The notes: generated by a model not told the origin, from the sequence alone. Counted from the first letter of the stretch, positions 33,403 through 42,497 are shown. The stretch: 47,906 bases of DNA from Phycisphaerales bacterium (GCA_029260555.1 JAJDCZ010000021.1:1-47906), one strand, 5' to 3'. Program-made: numbers and translations.

Positions 33403-33699
33403 GACATGCCTCTTTCATTGCAGCCACCGGTGCAGATCGTGCTCGACAGGCGTTGGATGACAATCAACCATCGCCCTGATGCTGCGCATCGGCGCTTGTT
33501 TTGCCCAGGTCAAAGCTGGGCTGAGTTTCTAAAATAATACAAACCCCCACATGCTGCACTATGCATCGATGCGCGGGGTCAACCTCCGAGCCGAGGCCGA
33601 CAGACCAGTATAGAACCCGGACAGCTCCAGACAAGCTAAAACAGGTGTCCGAGTACGCTATTTTCTGCAGGAAGATGTGTCTTGGAGTACGATCAGGCC
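33403..33699. promoter_or_regulatory. Divergent promoter region between rpsB and the pseudopilin gene
   Basis: About 297 bases hold the rpsB leader (minus) and the pseudopilin promoter (plus). A weak minus-strand -10 candidate, TATTAT, is at 33539-33534, which would give a long rpsB leader of about 125 bases that could host autoregulation; no known S2 leader structure was recognised. No gene is supported here. Confidence 0.3.
33688..33693 (+). promoter_or_regulatory. Putative -10 box of the pseudopilin gene (leaderless start)
   Basis: GAGTACGAT places TACGAT exactly 6 bases (CAGGCC) before ATG 33700. Confidence 0.45.
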
Positions 33700-34491
33700 A
33701 TGAAACGACGGGGATTTACACTTATCGAACTACTCGTGGTCATCGCCATCATCGCTTTGCTCATCGGCATCCTGCTGCCAAGCCTTGGCGCTGCCCGAAA
33801 GCAAGCCAAAGTGCTGGTCTGTGGCACCCGATTGCAACAACTCGGCGTCGGGCTCACACTTTACCTCAACGATCACGACGAAACGCTCCCCCAACAGACA
33901 GCACAAGGTTTTGATGGCAATCCTACGATTGTTGGCGCTTTGTTTGGCGGCAAGAAAGGTCAATTGCCGTTTCTAGGGATCAATGAATATGGTGCTGAGC
34001 GCCGGCCTTTGAATGCGTATGTGATCAGCCAGGATGTTCCACCAGATGATTCAAACGAAACGATCGAACTCGAAGCATTCAAGTCTCCCATAGACAAGGG
34101 TGGCGAGAATCTGGGCGTGCCAGGCTTTGAACGCGCAGACTCAATGTACGACCTGATCGGGTCCAGCTATACGCTCAATGACCACGCTTTGGATACCAAC
34201 CCGTTCGGCGATGATTATCCAACGCTTGTGCCTGAAAGAGGCGGCAAAATGCCCTTTGTGGTTCAACCTGACAAAACCTGGGTGCTGGCAACCCACCCGA
34301 TCTACAACTATGACGATGGAGGCTCACAACTCAACCATCGTGAACAATACTGGTTCACAAGCAAACAGATCGAAGCCAATCTGATCTGTGTGGACATGCA
34401 CGCAGAACTTCGCGCTCTGGTGCCTCCGGGTCAGGTGAATACGACGGATCGGTACACATTCCTGCCATCTCCGAAGTGGATTGATCCCTGA
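33700..34491 (+). CDS. Prepilin-type (type II pseudopilin-like) protein
   Basis: The 263-residue product starts with a type IV prepilin leader: MKRRG, then the mature N-terminus FTLIELLVVIAIIALLIGIL with the conserved glutamate at position 5. A prepilin peptidase would cut after G5. The following helix SLGAARKQAKVLVCGTRLQQ and the soluble C-terminal domain with an ANLICVDMHAELRALVPP motif near the end match the large planctomycete pseudopilin paralogue families (H-X9-DG-like). Its role may be in a type II secretion pseudopilus or surface fibre. No other pilus genes are near. ATG 33700 is preferred to TTG 33682, which precedes the -10 box. Confidence 0.9.
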   Translation: MKRRGFTLIELLVVIAIIALLIGILLPSLGAARKQAKVLVCGTRLQQLGVGLTLYLNDHDETLPQQTAQGFDGNPTIVGALFGGKKGQLPFLGINEYGAERRPLNAYVISQDVPPDDSNETIELEAFKSPIDKGGENLGVPGFERADSMYDLIGSSYTLNDHALDTNPFGDDYPTLVPERGGKMPFVVQPDKTWVLATHPIYNYDDGGSQLNHREQYWFTSKQIEANLICVDMHAELRALVPPGQVNTTDRYTFLPSPKWIDP

Positions 34492-34511
34492 CATGCAGAA
34501 AAATGCCGGTT

Positions 34512-35447
34512 TCAGTCTGTTGAATCCAGTGCACGGTCGAGTCGGCCTTCACAACAGCTCAGAATCTGCACAGCATGGTCATAGCCCGTGTTGTTTTTGT
34601 GCATGAGGATGGCGACTTTGACTTGGCCTTGGGCATGATTCAGCAGTTCCAGTGCCTCTGCACGACCCAAACCGGTCAGCGTCATGATGATTCGCCCAGC
34701 TCGATCCGTGAGTTTGTCATTGGTTGCGCGAAGATCGACCATGAGATTCTCATAGACCTTGCCTGAACGGATCATCAGCGTTGTCGAGATGGTGTTGAGT
34801 GCAAGTTTGGTCGCGGTGGCAGCTTTCATGCGCGTTGAACCTGTCAACACTTCAGGCCCGGTTGGTAACACCACAAGATGACCCACCCCTTCAGGTTTTG
34901 CGATGTTCGAGCAGGTGATTAATGCTGTGACAGGTGTGGAGGAGAGACTTGCTGCGTGTTTCAAAGCGCCGAGAACGAAGGGTGTGGTGCCTCCAGCGGC
35001 GATGCCGATGACCGCATCGTTCTGGGTCAGTTTGAGTGTTGTGAGCTGATCGATAGCGCCATCTGGGTCATCTTCGAGGCCTTCACTGGAGGCGCGGAGG
35101 GCTGGGTCGCCGCCTGCGATGATGCCGATGATGCGATCAGGCGGGACCTGGAAGGTTGGGGGTGCTTCAGAAGCATCGAGCACGCCGAGTCGGCCTGAGG
35201 TTCCAGCACCGATGTATATGACTCTGCCGCCTTTGACAAAGCCGGGTTCGATGGCCTTGATGAGTTGGGTCAGATCCTGGCGGGCGGTTTGCATGGCTTT
35301 GAAGACCGCCTGATCTTCGTTCTGGATGAGTTGGACGCACTGGGCTGCATCAAGCTGGTGCAGGTTTATGGATTGTGAGTTGCGCTGTTCGGTGCAGATT
35401 CTGGATCGATCCGGGGGATTTGTTGAGTTGTGTGCGGGTCTGGGCAT
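34512..35447 (-). CDS. murQ: N-acetylmuramic acid 6-phosphate etherase
   Basis: MurQ cleaves the lactyl ether of MurNAc-6-phosphate to give GlcNAc-6-phosphate and lactate, in cell wall recycling. The 311-residue product has VIYIGAGTSGRLGVLDASEA then PPTF, IAGGDPALRASSEGLEDD, GIAAGGTTPFVLGAL, and GPEVLTGSTRMKAATATKLA, all characteristic of this SIS-fold family. It ends with the helical GLGRAEALELLNHAQGQVK segment. It is a single gene, facing map. Its ATG has TTGACC, 17 bases and then AACCAT directly before it, so leaderless expression is possible. MurQ implies that MurNAc, hence peptidoglycan material, is metabolised here. Confidence 0.94.
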   Translation of the reverse strand: MPRPAHNSTNPPDRSRICTEQRNSQSINLHQLDAAQCVQLIQNEDQAVFKAMQTARQDLTQLIKAIEPGFVKGGRVIYIGAGTSGRLGVLDASEAPPTFQVPPDRIIGIIAGGDPALRASSEGLEDDPDGAIDQLTTLKLTQNDAVIGIAAGGTTPFVLGALKHAASLSSTPVTALITCSNIAKPEGVGHLVVLPTGPEVLTGSTRMKAATATKLALNTISTTLMIRSGKVYENLMVDLRATNDKLTDRAGRIIMTLTGLGRAEALELLNHAQGQVKVAILMHKNNTGYDHAVQILSCCEGRLDRALDSTD

Positions 35448-35503
35448 GGGAAATGGTTGGAGGGTGGGTGGCGATGGTCAAAGCGAGCAGGATTGTGGGC
35501 CGC

Positions 35504-35509
35504 TACGAT
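35504..35509 (+). promoter_or_regulatory. Putative -10 box of map
   Basis: CGCTACGAT ends 7 bases before ATG 35517, and no Shine-Dalgarno is seen. Confidence 0.4.
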
Positions 35510-35516
35510 CGTGGCA

Positions 35517-36344
35517 ATGAGTAAACCCAATCGACAGCCAAAGGTGGATCTTCCAGCAGCACGAGATTCTGCGATGAAGGTGGTGCAGACGCATCAGAAG
35601 CTGGCAAAGTTTCTGCAAACGGGTCTGACATTGGCGAATATTGATGCGTTTGTTGCCAGGGCGCTTGACGAGCTTGGGTGTCGATCGTGTTTTTTGCATT
35701 ATCGTGCGGGGCGTGTGCCGCCGTTTCCATCTCATGCCTGTTTGTCGCTCAATGACTGTGTGGTGCATGGGACAGCGGGGTATCACACCGAGCCGATGGT
35801 TGAGGGGGATCTGCTGAAGATTGATATCGGGGTGATGTACCGAGGCTGGGTGGGGGATGCAGCGTGGACCTATTCGTTTGGGGAGATGTCGCCTGAAGTG
35901 AAGGCACTGACAGATTGTGGCAAGGAATCGATCAATCGAGGTATCGCAGCACTGAAACCGGGCGGGGAGTGGATAGATTGGGCACGGGCTGTGCAGGATT
36001 ATGTCGAGGGTGAGTGTGGGTTTCATCTGGTGAGGAATCTAGGGGGGCATGGGTATGGGCGAAGTCTGCATGCAGCGCCGTTTGTTTCCAATGTGGTGCC
36101 ATCGGCGATGAGCCGATATACATGGCCCGATGCGCACAAGTCGGTGTTGCCGGGCACGCTGGTGGCGCTTGAGCCGATGATCGCGGTGGGGACGGGTAAT
36201 ACAGAGCAGCGATCCAATCAGTGGCCCGTGTATACAGCGGATGGTTCAATGAGTGTGCATTATGAGCATGATGTGTACATTGCTGAGGATGGGCCTGAGG
36301 TTTTAACAGCAGAACTTGCAGAGTTGAACGATATCATTGGGTAG
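35517..36344 (+). CDS. map: Methionine aminopeptidase (type I)
   Basis: Removes N-terminal methionine from nascent proteins with two metal ions. The 275-residue product has H84 (VVHG), the ligands D103 (LKIDIGV) and D114 (VGDAAW), H178 (GGHGYGRSLH), E219 (VALEPMI) and E250 (HYEHDVYI), all at family positions. There is no N-terminal zinc-finger extension. ATG 35517 is used instead of frame starts at 35430, which lie inside the divergent murQ. It is followed by trpA after 22 bases. Confidence 0.94.
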   Translation: MSKPNRQPKVDLPAARDSAMKVVQTHQKLAKFLQTGLTLANIDAFVARALDELGCRSCFLHYRAGRVPPFPSHACLSLNDCVVHGTAGYHTEPMVEGDLLKIDIGVMYRGWVGDAAWTYSFGEMSPEVKALTDCGKESINRGIAALKPGGEWIDWARAVQDYVEGECGFHLVRNLGGHGYGRSLHAAPFVSNVVPSAMSRYTWPDAHKSVLPGTLVALEPMIAVGTGNTEQRSNQWPVYTADGSMSVHYEHDVYIAEDGPEVLTAELAELNDIIG

Positions 36345-36366
36345 ACGAATCCAGGCAGGATCAGGC

Positions 36367-37176
36367 ATGTCCAGAGTGTGTGAGATTTTGAGTGACCTGA
36401 AGCAGCAAGGTCAGAAGACGGTGATGCCTTTTGTTTGTGGCGGTCATCCTGGGGCGGATGTATTGCCTGAGTTGTTGCTGGGGCTTGAGAGGGGTGGGGC
36501 ACGGATTGTTGAGGTGGGGGTGCCGTTCAGTGATCCGATTGCTGATGGGCCGACGATTGCAGCTGCGATGCAGGGGGCATTGGAGATGGGGGTGACACCT
36601 GAGTTGATCTTCGAGCAGGTGAAAGCGGTGCGGCCCAGGACTGAGCTGGGGCTGGTGGCGATGGTGTCGGTTTCGATTGTGTCGCGGATGTCAGATGATG
36701 AAGCGCGAGCGAAGGGGCATGGTTTTGTTGAGCGGGCTGAAGCTGCGGGGTTTGATGGACTGATTGTGCCTGACATTCCGCCGGAGCAGGGGGGGTGGCT
36801 GGTGGATGAATGTGCAGAGCGTGGATTGTCGTTGAGTTTTCTGGTTGGGCCTTACACGCCAGATGATCGTGCCCAGCGGATTGTAGATTCGTGCACGGGT
36901 TTTGTGTATTTGCTGGCGCGGGCGGGAATCACGGGACAGCAGGAGGAGTCGCCTGAGATTGAAGCGTCGGTGGGGAGGCTGCGGCAGCTGACGGAATTGC
37001 CGATCGCATGTGGCTTTGGGATTTCCAGCGCTGAGCATGTGCGCGCAGTGGTGGCTCATGCTGATGCTGCGATTGTGGGGAGTGCGCTGGTGAGCAGACT
37101 GACGCGTGTGGGGCAAGATGGAGGGGATGTTGCAGCAGAGGCAGAGCGGTTCACACGCGAGTTGCTGGAGAAGTGA
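36367..37176 (+). CDS. trpA: Tryptophan synthase alpha subunit
   Basis: TrpA splits indole-3-glycerol phosphate to indole and G3P, normally in complex with TrpB. The 269-residue product has the start PFVCGGHPGADVLPELL, the catalytic pair in IVEVGVPFSDPIADGP (Glu and Asp), DGLIVPDIPPEQG, and the phosphate-binding FVYLLARAGITGQQ and ACGFGISSAEHV. The FVYLLARAGITG segment differs a little from the usual FVYYVSVTGVTG. ATG 36367 is used (AGGA 7 bases upstream) rather than TTG 36337. No trpB lies next to it here, so trp genes appear scattered in this genome. A G-rich tract follows the stop. Confidence 0.93.
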   Translation: MSRVCEILSDLKQQGQKTVMPFVCGGHPGADVLPELLLGLERGGARIVEVGVPFSDPIADGPTIAAAMQGALEMGVTPELIFEQVKAVRPRTELGLVAMVSVSIVSRMSDDEARAKGHGFVERAEAAGFDGLIVPDIPPEQGGWLVDECAERGLSLSFLVGPYTPDDRAQRIVDSCTGFVYLLARAGITGQQEESPEIEASVGRLRQLTELPIACGFGISSAEHVRAVVAHADAAIVGSALVSRLTRVGQDGGDVAAEAERFTRELLEK

Positions 37177-37179
37177 TTG

Positions 37180-37217
37180 TGGGGTGGGGAATGGGATGAG
37201 GGGGAGAGGAGGGGGGG
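37180..37217 (+). repeat. G-rich tract downstream of trpA
   Basis: GGGGTGGGGAATGGGATGAG and GGGGAGAGGAGGGGGGG give at least five G runs within 38 bases, starting 4 bases after the trpA stop and on its coding strand. Confidence 0.7.
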
Positions 37218-37340
37218 TCGTGTGAGGGCTGATGGGCCTACGATGCAGTCCGATTTCCGAGCGGGCTGTGCTGTTGTAGCCTTGAGCATTGTGGTTTGTG
37301 TAGCTGAGTTAAGTGAATGAATGTGATGGGAGCTTGATTG

Positions 37341-37721
37341 ATGCAGACGCCTACGGATCGAAAGTATGCTGAGACGCACGAGTGGCACAAGCTGGACGGG
37401 GATGTTTTGACGCTGGGGCTGACGCAGTTTGCTGTGGACGAGTTGACGGATATCACATATGTGCAGATGAACGATGTGGGTTCGGCGGTTGAGGCTGGTG
37501 GAAATGTTGGGGAAGTAGAGTCTGTCAAGACCACCTCGGATGTGTATTGCGTTGTGGGCGGTGAAGTCATCGAAGTCAATGGCGAACTTGAGGACAGCCC
37601 TGAACTGCTTAACAGCGATCCATTTGAAGCGGGCTGGCTGATCAAGATTCGTGTGAGTGATGCAGCAGGGATGGATGGGTTGATGGATGCAGAGGCGTAT
37701 GAAAAGTCCTGTGGCAACTGA
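37341..37721 (+). CDS. gcvH: Glycine cleavage system H protein
   Basis: The lipoyl carrier of the glycine cleavage complex, 126 residues, the usual length. It has KYAETHEWHKLDGDVLTLGL at the N-terminus, the family motif with a lipoyl-accepting lysine K63 in GEVESVKTTSDVY, and the NGELEDSPELLNSDPFEAGW segment. GGGAG stands 8 bases before ATG 37341, so I reject TTG 37338. No gcvT or gcvP is in the window. An upstream GGGCCTACGAT at 37226-37236 may be its promoter with a leader of about 100 bases; no glycine riboswitch was recognised there. Confidence 0.96.
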   Translation: MQTPTDRKYAETHEWHKLDGDVLTLGLTQFAVDELTDITYVQMNDVGSAVEAGGNVGEVESVKTTSDVYCVVGGEVIEVNGELEDSPELLNSDPFEAGWLIKIRVSDAAGMDGLMDAEAYEKSCGN

Positions 37722-37855
37722 CTGATGCAAAGCAGGTACAAGCTTGGTTATGAGGCTTACTTTGTGAACTTTGAGTGAATCAGATGTGTATGCAGAGAGT
37801 CTTTGTTCGTTGAAAGTAATGAATCCGGAATCCGAATCCTACCAGCAGCACGACC

Positions 37856-38590
37856 ATGATTCGATGTACCAATGTTCATAAGTCGTATACGCTGGGTGAG
37901 CGAACGGTAACGGCGCTGCGCGGCGTAAACCTGAATATCCAGGAACCTGGTTTTTACGCCATCATGGGTCAGTCCGGGAGCGGCAAGTCAACGCTTTTGC
38001 ATCTTCTGGCGACGCTGGATCGGCCTGACAAGGGCGAGATTATCATCGGTGGCGACTCGGTGCATGATCTGTCTGAGAAGGATGCAACGGAGTTTCGTCG
38101 CAGGAAGATCGGGATTATCTTTCAGCAGTTTAACCTGATTCCGACGCTCAGTGCCAGGGAGAATGTTGAGTTGCCAGGTGTGCTGGCGGGTGAGTCGATG
38201 GCGAGTCTGCGTGAGCGCAGTTTGTCGTTACTGGAGCGACTTGGACTTCAGGATCGGCAGGAGCATCGGCCACAGGCGTTGTCAGGTGGAGAGCAGCAGC
38301 GGGTTGCAATTGCGAGGGCGCTGTTGTTTGGGCCGCCTCTGGTGCTGGCGGATGAGCCTACGGGTAATCTGGATTCAGCGACGAGCGATCGGCTTTGGGG
38401 TTTGCTTGGCGAACTGGCGTTAGAACATGAGATTACTGTGTTGATGGTGACGCATGAACCAACAGCAGCGATGCATTGCAAGACGATACATGTGCTTCAG
38501 GATGGGAAAATGACGGGGGAGATTCAAACGGAGGGTCTTGATGCTGGCGGCGTTGCGACTAGCTACCAACAGTTTATTTGCCAGGCCTAA
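37856..38590 (+). CDS. MacB/LolD-type ABC transporter ATP-binding protein
   Basis: The 244-residue product has the MacB/LolD/FtsE subfamily pattern: SYTLGERTVTALRGVNLNIQ, Walker A GQSGSGKST at 40-48, Q-loop IFQQFNLIPTLSARENVELP, signature ALSGGEQQRVAIARAL, Walker B VLADEPTGNLDS, and switch VTHEP. These proteins drive membrane extraction or efflux with a FtsX-type permease and not transport through a channel. The 3' end overlaps the following permease gene by 50 bases, so they form a pair. No Shine-Dalgarno is visible before ATG 37856. Confidence 0.93.
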   Translation: MIRCTNVHKSYTLGERTVTALRGVNLNIQEPGFYAIMGQSGSGKSTLLHLLATLDRPDKGEIIIGGDSVHDLSEKDATEFRRRKIGIIFQQFNLIPTLSARENVELPGVLAGESMASLRERSLSLLERLGLQDRQEHRPQALSGGEQQRVAIARALLFGPPLVLADEPTGNLDSATSDRLWGLLGELALEHEITVLMVTHEPTAAMHCKTIHVLQDGKMTGEIQTEGLDAGGVATSYQQFICQA

Positions 38591-41303
38591 GCGTACTGCG
38601 CTGTTGGTGGGGGCAGTGGCGATGTCTGCGGGGTTGATCGCAGCGGTGGCGAGTGCGATGGCATCGGTGAATCTGGCGATAGAGCACCGGCTGGAAGCGA
38701 CGGTGGGCCGGGCGGAGCTTCGCATCAGACCTGCGGGTTCGGGGGGGATGTTTTCAGATGACTGGCTTGCGGTTGCCAGCAGTTGGCCTGAGATCAAGGC
38801 TGCGGTGGGGCGGTTTCAATATTCGCTCCCGATGAGCATTGAGCGAGATGTGTGGGTGAAGGAGAAGACGGGGGGCAGCGGGGGTGAGGGTTCATTAAAA
38901 AAGAAATCACAGCTGCTTTATGCTGCGGTGCTTAGTAACGGCATTGATCCTGAGTATGAAGGGTCATTGCGGGATATCAGGATCGTTGAAGGTCGGCTGC
39001 CGATGGCGGATGACGAAGTGCTGATCGATGAGCTGCTGGTGCAGAGACTGACGGGGCGGGAGATTAATGAGTCAACGGGACCGGATGCTGGGCAGATTGC
39101 AGGTCAGGCTGCGAGTGGGGCGGATGGGGAGGTGGGCGGTGGTTTTGAATCTGTTTCGGTGCGTGAAGCGAACAGATGGAATCTTGAACAGCGTGTGCGG
39201 GTGGGAGATACGATTGAGGTTCGCAGGTTGCTGCGGGCACGGGTCAGGTTGAGGGTCGTGGGGATTGTAAAGCCGCCGCCTTTGGGGGGCAGGCCTCAAT
39301 GTTATATGACGGTGGGTGGGTTACAGAAGATTGCGGGCAAGGCGGGGCAGATCACTGAGATTGATCTTATATTGGCGGAAGGATTTGAGCCTCAGGCGGT
39401 GGTTGATGCGCACAAGGGCGAGCTTGACAAGAGCGTGCTTTTGCAGACGACAGAGCGTGTGACTTCAGGGCTTGACAAAAACATGCGCTCAAGCGAGATG
39501 GGGTTCATTCTGGCAACGGTGCTTTCGTTTCTTTCAGCTTCGTTTATAATTATGACGGGGCTGACGACGAATGTTGCTGAACGCCAGCGAGAGCTTGCGA
39601 TGATCCGGTGTATTGGAGGTACGCGCAAGCAGCTTGCATGGTCGCAGTTGTTTGTGGGTTTTCTGGTGGGGGCGATGGGAGCGGGTGTGGGTGTGCCTTT
39701 GGGTGTGGGGTTTTCTGCAGCGATTGTGATGATATTTAGTGAAGCACTGCCGACGGGGCTGAGCATACCGGCGGGACATCTGATCGCAGCAGTGATCGGG
39801 TCGGTGGTTTCGGGCGTGCTGGGTGCATCATGGCCCGCGTGGCGTGCAGCTCGAACCAGCCCGCTTCGTGCGATGGCATCACAGGCAGAGCAGGTGAGCC
39901 GGCGCGGGGTAGTTGTGGTTTTGATTGTCGGGCTGGCGGGGGCACTCTTTCAGCTGGCGGTTGTGACTTTGCCTCGTGATGGACAGGTGGTCTTCTGGGC
40001 CTATGCGACGGTGGGTTTGCCAGCGTTATTTGTGGGATATTTTTTGCTGGGCGTGCCTTTGGTGGTGTTTGTTTCGTGGGCGATTTCGCCGGTGCTTTCA
40101 CGGGTGATGAGGTTGCCTCCGGGTGTGCTTGATCGGACGATTGCTGCGACGCCTTATCGACATGGTTTTACAGCGGGCGCGATGATGGGCGGGCTTGCGC
40201 TGATGATTTCGCTCTGGACGACGGGCGGGTCGGTGATGCGTGACTGGCTGGACAAAATGGAGTTTCCAGACGGGTTTGTCAGTGGGATTGCGCTTACCGA
40301 AGAGAGCCAGCAGAGGCTGGACGCGATGGACGACATCATTGAAAACACCTGCGCGATCACACTTCATCAGATAGAGACCGATGCGTTTGGTGTGAAGGCA
40401 CTGCAGAAATACAACACGACATTCATGGCGTTCGAGCCTGACCGTTTCTTTGGCATGACGCAACTGACCTGGGTGCAGGGAGAGCCTGAGGAGGCAATCA
40501 AGAGGCTCAAGCAAGGCGGGGCGGTGATCGTGGCTCGTGAGTTTCTGGTTGCGCGAGGGCTAGGGGTTGGAGATACATTTACCGCTCGCCATGATGAGAA
40601 GGAATACAAGTTTGAGGTTGTGGGTGTGGTGACGAGTCCGGGGCTTGATATTATATCCAAGTTTTTTAATATTGGTGAAGATTACACACAGCAGTCGTTG
40701 CACGCGGTGTTTGGATCACGCAAGGATCTGAAGGAAAAGTTTGCCAGCGAGGCGATTCATCTGATTCAGATTGATTTTAAAGAAGGTGTGGATGATGAAG
40801 CGGCGGTGGATCGGATTCGGAGAGAGCTGTTTGATGCGGGGATTCTGGATGCAGGATCGGGTCGGCGGATAAAGAAGGAGATCAAGGGGTTTATCGGGGG
40901 GACGCTGTATGTTTTTAGTGCGGTGGCGATGGCTGCGATGCTGGTGGCGTGCTTTGGAGTGGCGAACTTGATCGTTGCGGGGATCGATGCAAGGCGGTAT
41001 GAGTTTGGAGTGCTCAGGGCGATTGGTGCGCAGCAGGGGATGCTGGTTCGGCTGGTGCTGGGCGAGACAATTGTGATTGCACTGGTGGCGTGTGTGCTGG
41101 GTACGCTGATGGGGTTTCAGGGTGCGTATGCAGCACGGCGGATGTATGAGTTGTTGCTGGGGTTGCTCCTCGGGTTTCGGCTGCCGATGGGGGCGATTAC
41201 AGCGGGATGGGGGATCGTATTTATGATGACGATTGCAGCTGCGACGCCTGCGATGCTTCGGTTGAACCGGATGAAACCTCGCGAACTATTGCAGTCGAGC
41301 TAA
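38541..41303 (+). CDS. FtsX/MacB-type ABC transporter permease, two FtsX domains
   Basis: A 920-residue inner-membrane permease. A first helix (LLVGAVAMSAGLIAAVASAM, near residue 23) leads into a MacB-PCD-like periplasmic domain, then a first FtsX domain (FILATVLSFLSASFIIMTGL then LAMIRCIGGTRKQLAW). Central helices and a second periplasmic part with FVSGIALTEESQQRLDAMDD follow, and a second FtsX domain (LYVFSAVAMAAMLVACFGVA, then FGVLRAIGAQQGMLVRLVLG). The two FtsX units make it like the duplicated DUF214/LolC-LolE-fusion permeases. GGAGGG stands 5 bases before ATG 38541. It works with the ATPase encoded just upstream. Substrate may be a lipoprotein or other envelope molecule. Confidence 0.9.
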   Translation: MLAALRLATNSLFARPKRTALLVGAVAMSAGLIAAVASAMASVNLAIEHRLEATVGRAELRIRPAGSGGMFSDDWLAVASSWPEIKAAVGRFQYSLPMSIERDVWVKEKTGGSGGEGSLKKKSQLLYAAVLSNGIDPEYEGSLRDIRIVEGRLPMADDEVLIDELLVQRLTGREINESTGPDAGQIAGQAASGADGEVGGGFESVSVREANRWNLEQRVRVGDTIEVRRLLRARVRLRVVGIVKPPPLGGRPQCYMTVGGLQKIAGKAGQITEIDLILAEGFEPQAVVDAHKGELDKSVLLQTTERVTSGLDKNMRSSEMGFILATVLSFLSASFIIMTGLTTNVAERQRELAMIRCIGGTRKQLAWSQLFVGFLVGAMGAGVGVPLGVGFSAAIVMIFSEALPTGLSIPAGHLIAAVIGSVVSGVLGASWPAWRAARTSPLRAMASQAEQVSRRGVVVVLIVGLAGALFQLAVVTLPRDGQVVFWAYATVGLPALFVGYFLLGVPLVVFVSWAISPVLSRVMRLPPGVLDRTIAATPYRHGFTAGAMMGGLALMISLWTTGGSVMRDWLDKMEFPDGFVSGIALTEESQQRLDAMDDIIENTCAITLHQIETDAFGVKALQKYNTTFMAFEPDRFFGMTQLTWVQGEPEEAIKRLKQGGAVIVAREFLVARGLGVGDTFTARHDEKEYKFEVVGVVTSPGLDIISKFFNIGEDYTQQSLHAVFGSRKDLKEKFASEAIHLIQIDFKEGVDDEAAVDRIRRELFDAGILDAGSGRRIKKEIKGFIGGTLYVFSAVAMAAMLVACFGVANLIVAGIDARRYEFGVLRAIGAQQGMLVRLVLGETIVIALVACVLGTLMGFQGAYAARRMYELLLGLLLGFRLPMGAITAGWGIVFMMTIAAATPAMLRLNRMKPRELLQSS

Positions 41304-41393
41304 GAGTGTGATTCAGGATTGCAAAGCGATAATTGATTGCAGCAACTCGCCTTTGGGGATGCCAGTGTATCTGTGAGCAGAGTATCAATGTGC

Positions 41394-41399
41394 TATGGT
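41394..41399 (+). promoter_or_regulatory. Putative -10 box of the zinc-ribbon membrane protein (leaderless start)
   Basis: TGTGCTATGGT ends with TATGGT, exactly 6 bases (GCTGTC) before ATG 41406. CTGTGA lies 17 bases upstream as a poor -35. Confidence 0.4.
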
Positions 41400-41405
41400 G
41401 CTGTC

Positions 41406-42497
41406 ATGGAACACGGTTTTTCTACAAAGTTATTTGATGATCGCAAGGAGCGGGTGCGGTTTGGCAGCATGACCAAACGCCAGCTTCTTGAGACTGACGA
41501 GCAGAATCGCGAAGAGCTCATGCGGCTACATAAGCGGCTGAAGATTGCGATTCGACATGAATCCCGGCGAATCACGCCTGACAATCTTCTGGTTGGTGTT
41601 TCGTATTTTACTATGTGGATTATTGTTTACTGGGTCGTAGTGAGCGGGCTTTCTGGAGCAGGCTTGTTTGGATCCGGGCGATTCTTCATGATCTTTCCTC
41701 CCATTGTTTTCTGGGGCGGGATAATTATGAGTGGCTATTTGTTGCGACGGTACGCGGTGAGGCGGGCACGCAAGAAAGTGGCTGCGACGATGGTGGCGGA
41801 GGGAATCTGTGGAACATGTGGATACTCACTCCGAGGGCTTGGGGTTCAGGATGATGGGTGCATTGTCTGTACGGAGTGTGGATCAGCATGGCGGGCGAGC
41901 CGAGTGACCAGTGCGTACTGGGAAGAGTCGGATGAAGTTGCGACACGAAAACCTGGGTGGGTGTTACGAAATGTATTTATGGTTGCGTCGGAGGTTAATC
42001 GAACAACCACTGATGCGCGAAGCAGATTTGTGCTGACGGTTGATTCGCGTCTGGTTGTGCTGAGCAAACAGCAGCGAGAAACGCTCAGCCCAGAGTTACG
42101 AAAATCGATTATACGAAAACTCAGAAAGATCGGCAGGATATTCAGAGTGCTGCTGGCGTTATTCATGATGGGGATCGCATCTTTATTTGGATTAATAGGG
42201 TATGTGATGCTGGAAGAGGAGATGTTGATTGGAACGATTGTGCTCTGGTTTATTGGATCGGTCATATTTCTTCTGGGCGTGGTGATGCAGCTTCGGGGAG
42301 ATGTATTTCTCAGAGCTGTGAAGGTGGCACGGGTGATGGTTCGCCAAGGATTGTGCCCGGTGTGTGTCAGCAGGCTGGCGGGGCTAGAGCAGGATGATGA
42401 CGGGTGTGTGGTGTGTCTGAGCTGCGGCAGCGCGTGGCGAGTTGATGACATCCCATGGGTTGTTGAAGGTGAAGATGGTTCCAACAATGAGGCATGA
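41406..42497 (+). CDS. Membrane protein with two TM-pair plus zinc-ribbon modules
   Basis: Family not recognised. The 363-residue protein seems to be a tandem of the same design. A charged N-terminal helix is followed by two transmembrane helices (LLVGVSYFTMWIIVYWVVV; FFMIFPPIVFWGGIIMSGYL), a basic segment, and a zinc ribbon with CGTCGYSLRGL then DDGCIVCTECGSAWR. The second half repeats it: helices FRVLLALFMMGIASLFGLIG and GTIVLWFIGSVIFLLGVVM, a basic stretch, then CPVCVSRLAGL and DDDGCVVCLSCGSAWR. The two ribbons share L-GL, DDGC-VC-CGSAWR. ATG 41406 follows the -10 box; ATG 41388 and TTG 41337 precede or overlap it. The ATGA at its end overlaps the MOSC gene. Confidence 0.75.
   Translation: MEHGFSTKLFDDRKERVRFGSMTKRQLLETDEQNREELMRLHKRLKIAIRHESRRITPDNLLVGVSYFTMWIIVYWVVVSGLSGAGLFGSGRFFMIFPPIVFWGGIIMSGYLLRRYAVRRARKKVAATMVAEGICGTCGYSLRGLGVQDDGCIVCTECGSAWRASRVTSAYWEESDEVATRKPGWVLRNVFMVASEVNRTTTDARSRFVLTVDSRLVVLSKQQRETLSPELRKSIIRKLRKIGRIFRVLLALFMMGIASLFGLIGYVMLEEEMLIGTIVLWFIGSVIFLLGVVMQLRGDVFLRAVKVARVMVRQGLCPVCVSRLAGLEQDDDGCVVCLSCGSAWRVDDIPWVVEGEDGSNNEA

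Noticed and set aside
32722..33537. 271-codon plus-strand open frame
   Set aside because: It is the mirror of rpsB; the long length follows from codon bias of the real gene.
37177..37340. Glycine riboswitch upstream of gcvH
   Set aside because: The leader has no recognisable glycine aptamer core; it holds a G-rich tract and a possible promoter only.
37056..37730. 224-codon minus-strand open frame
   Set aside because: It spans the end of trpA, a G-rich tract and gcvH in antisense, and the predicted protein is rich in Ser, Pro and His with no domain.
38541..41303. Bacteriocin-style or antibiotic efflux role for the FtsX permease pair
   Set aside because: The sequence shows only the general MacB/LolD and FtsX plan; neighbours give no hint of a toxin or drug substrate.
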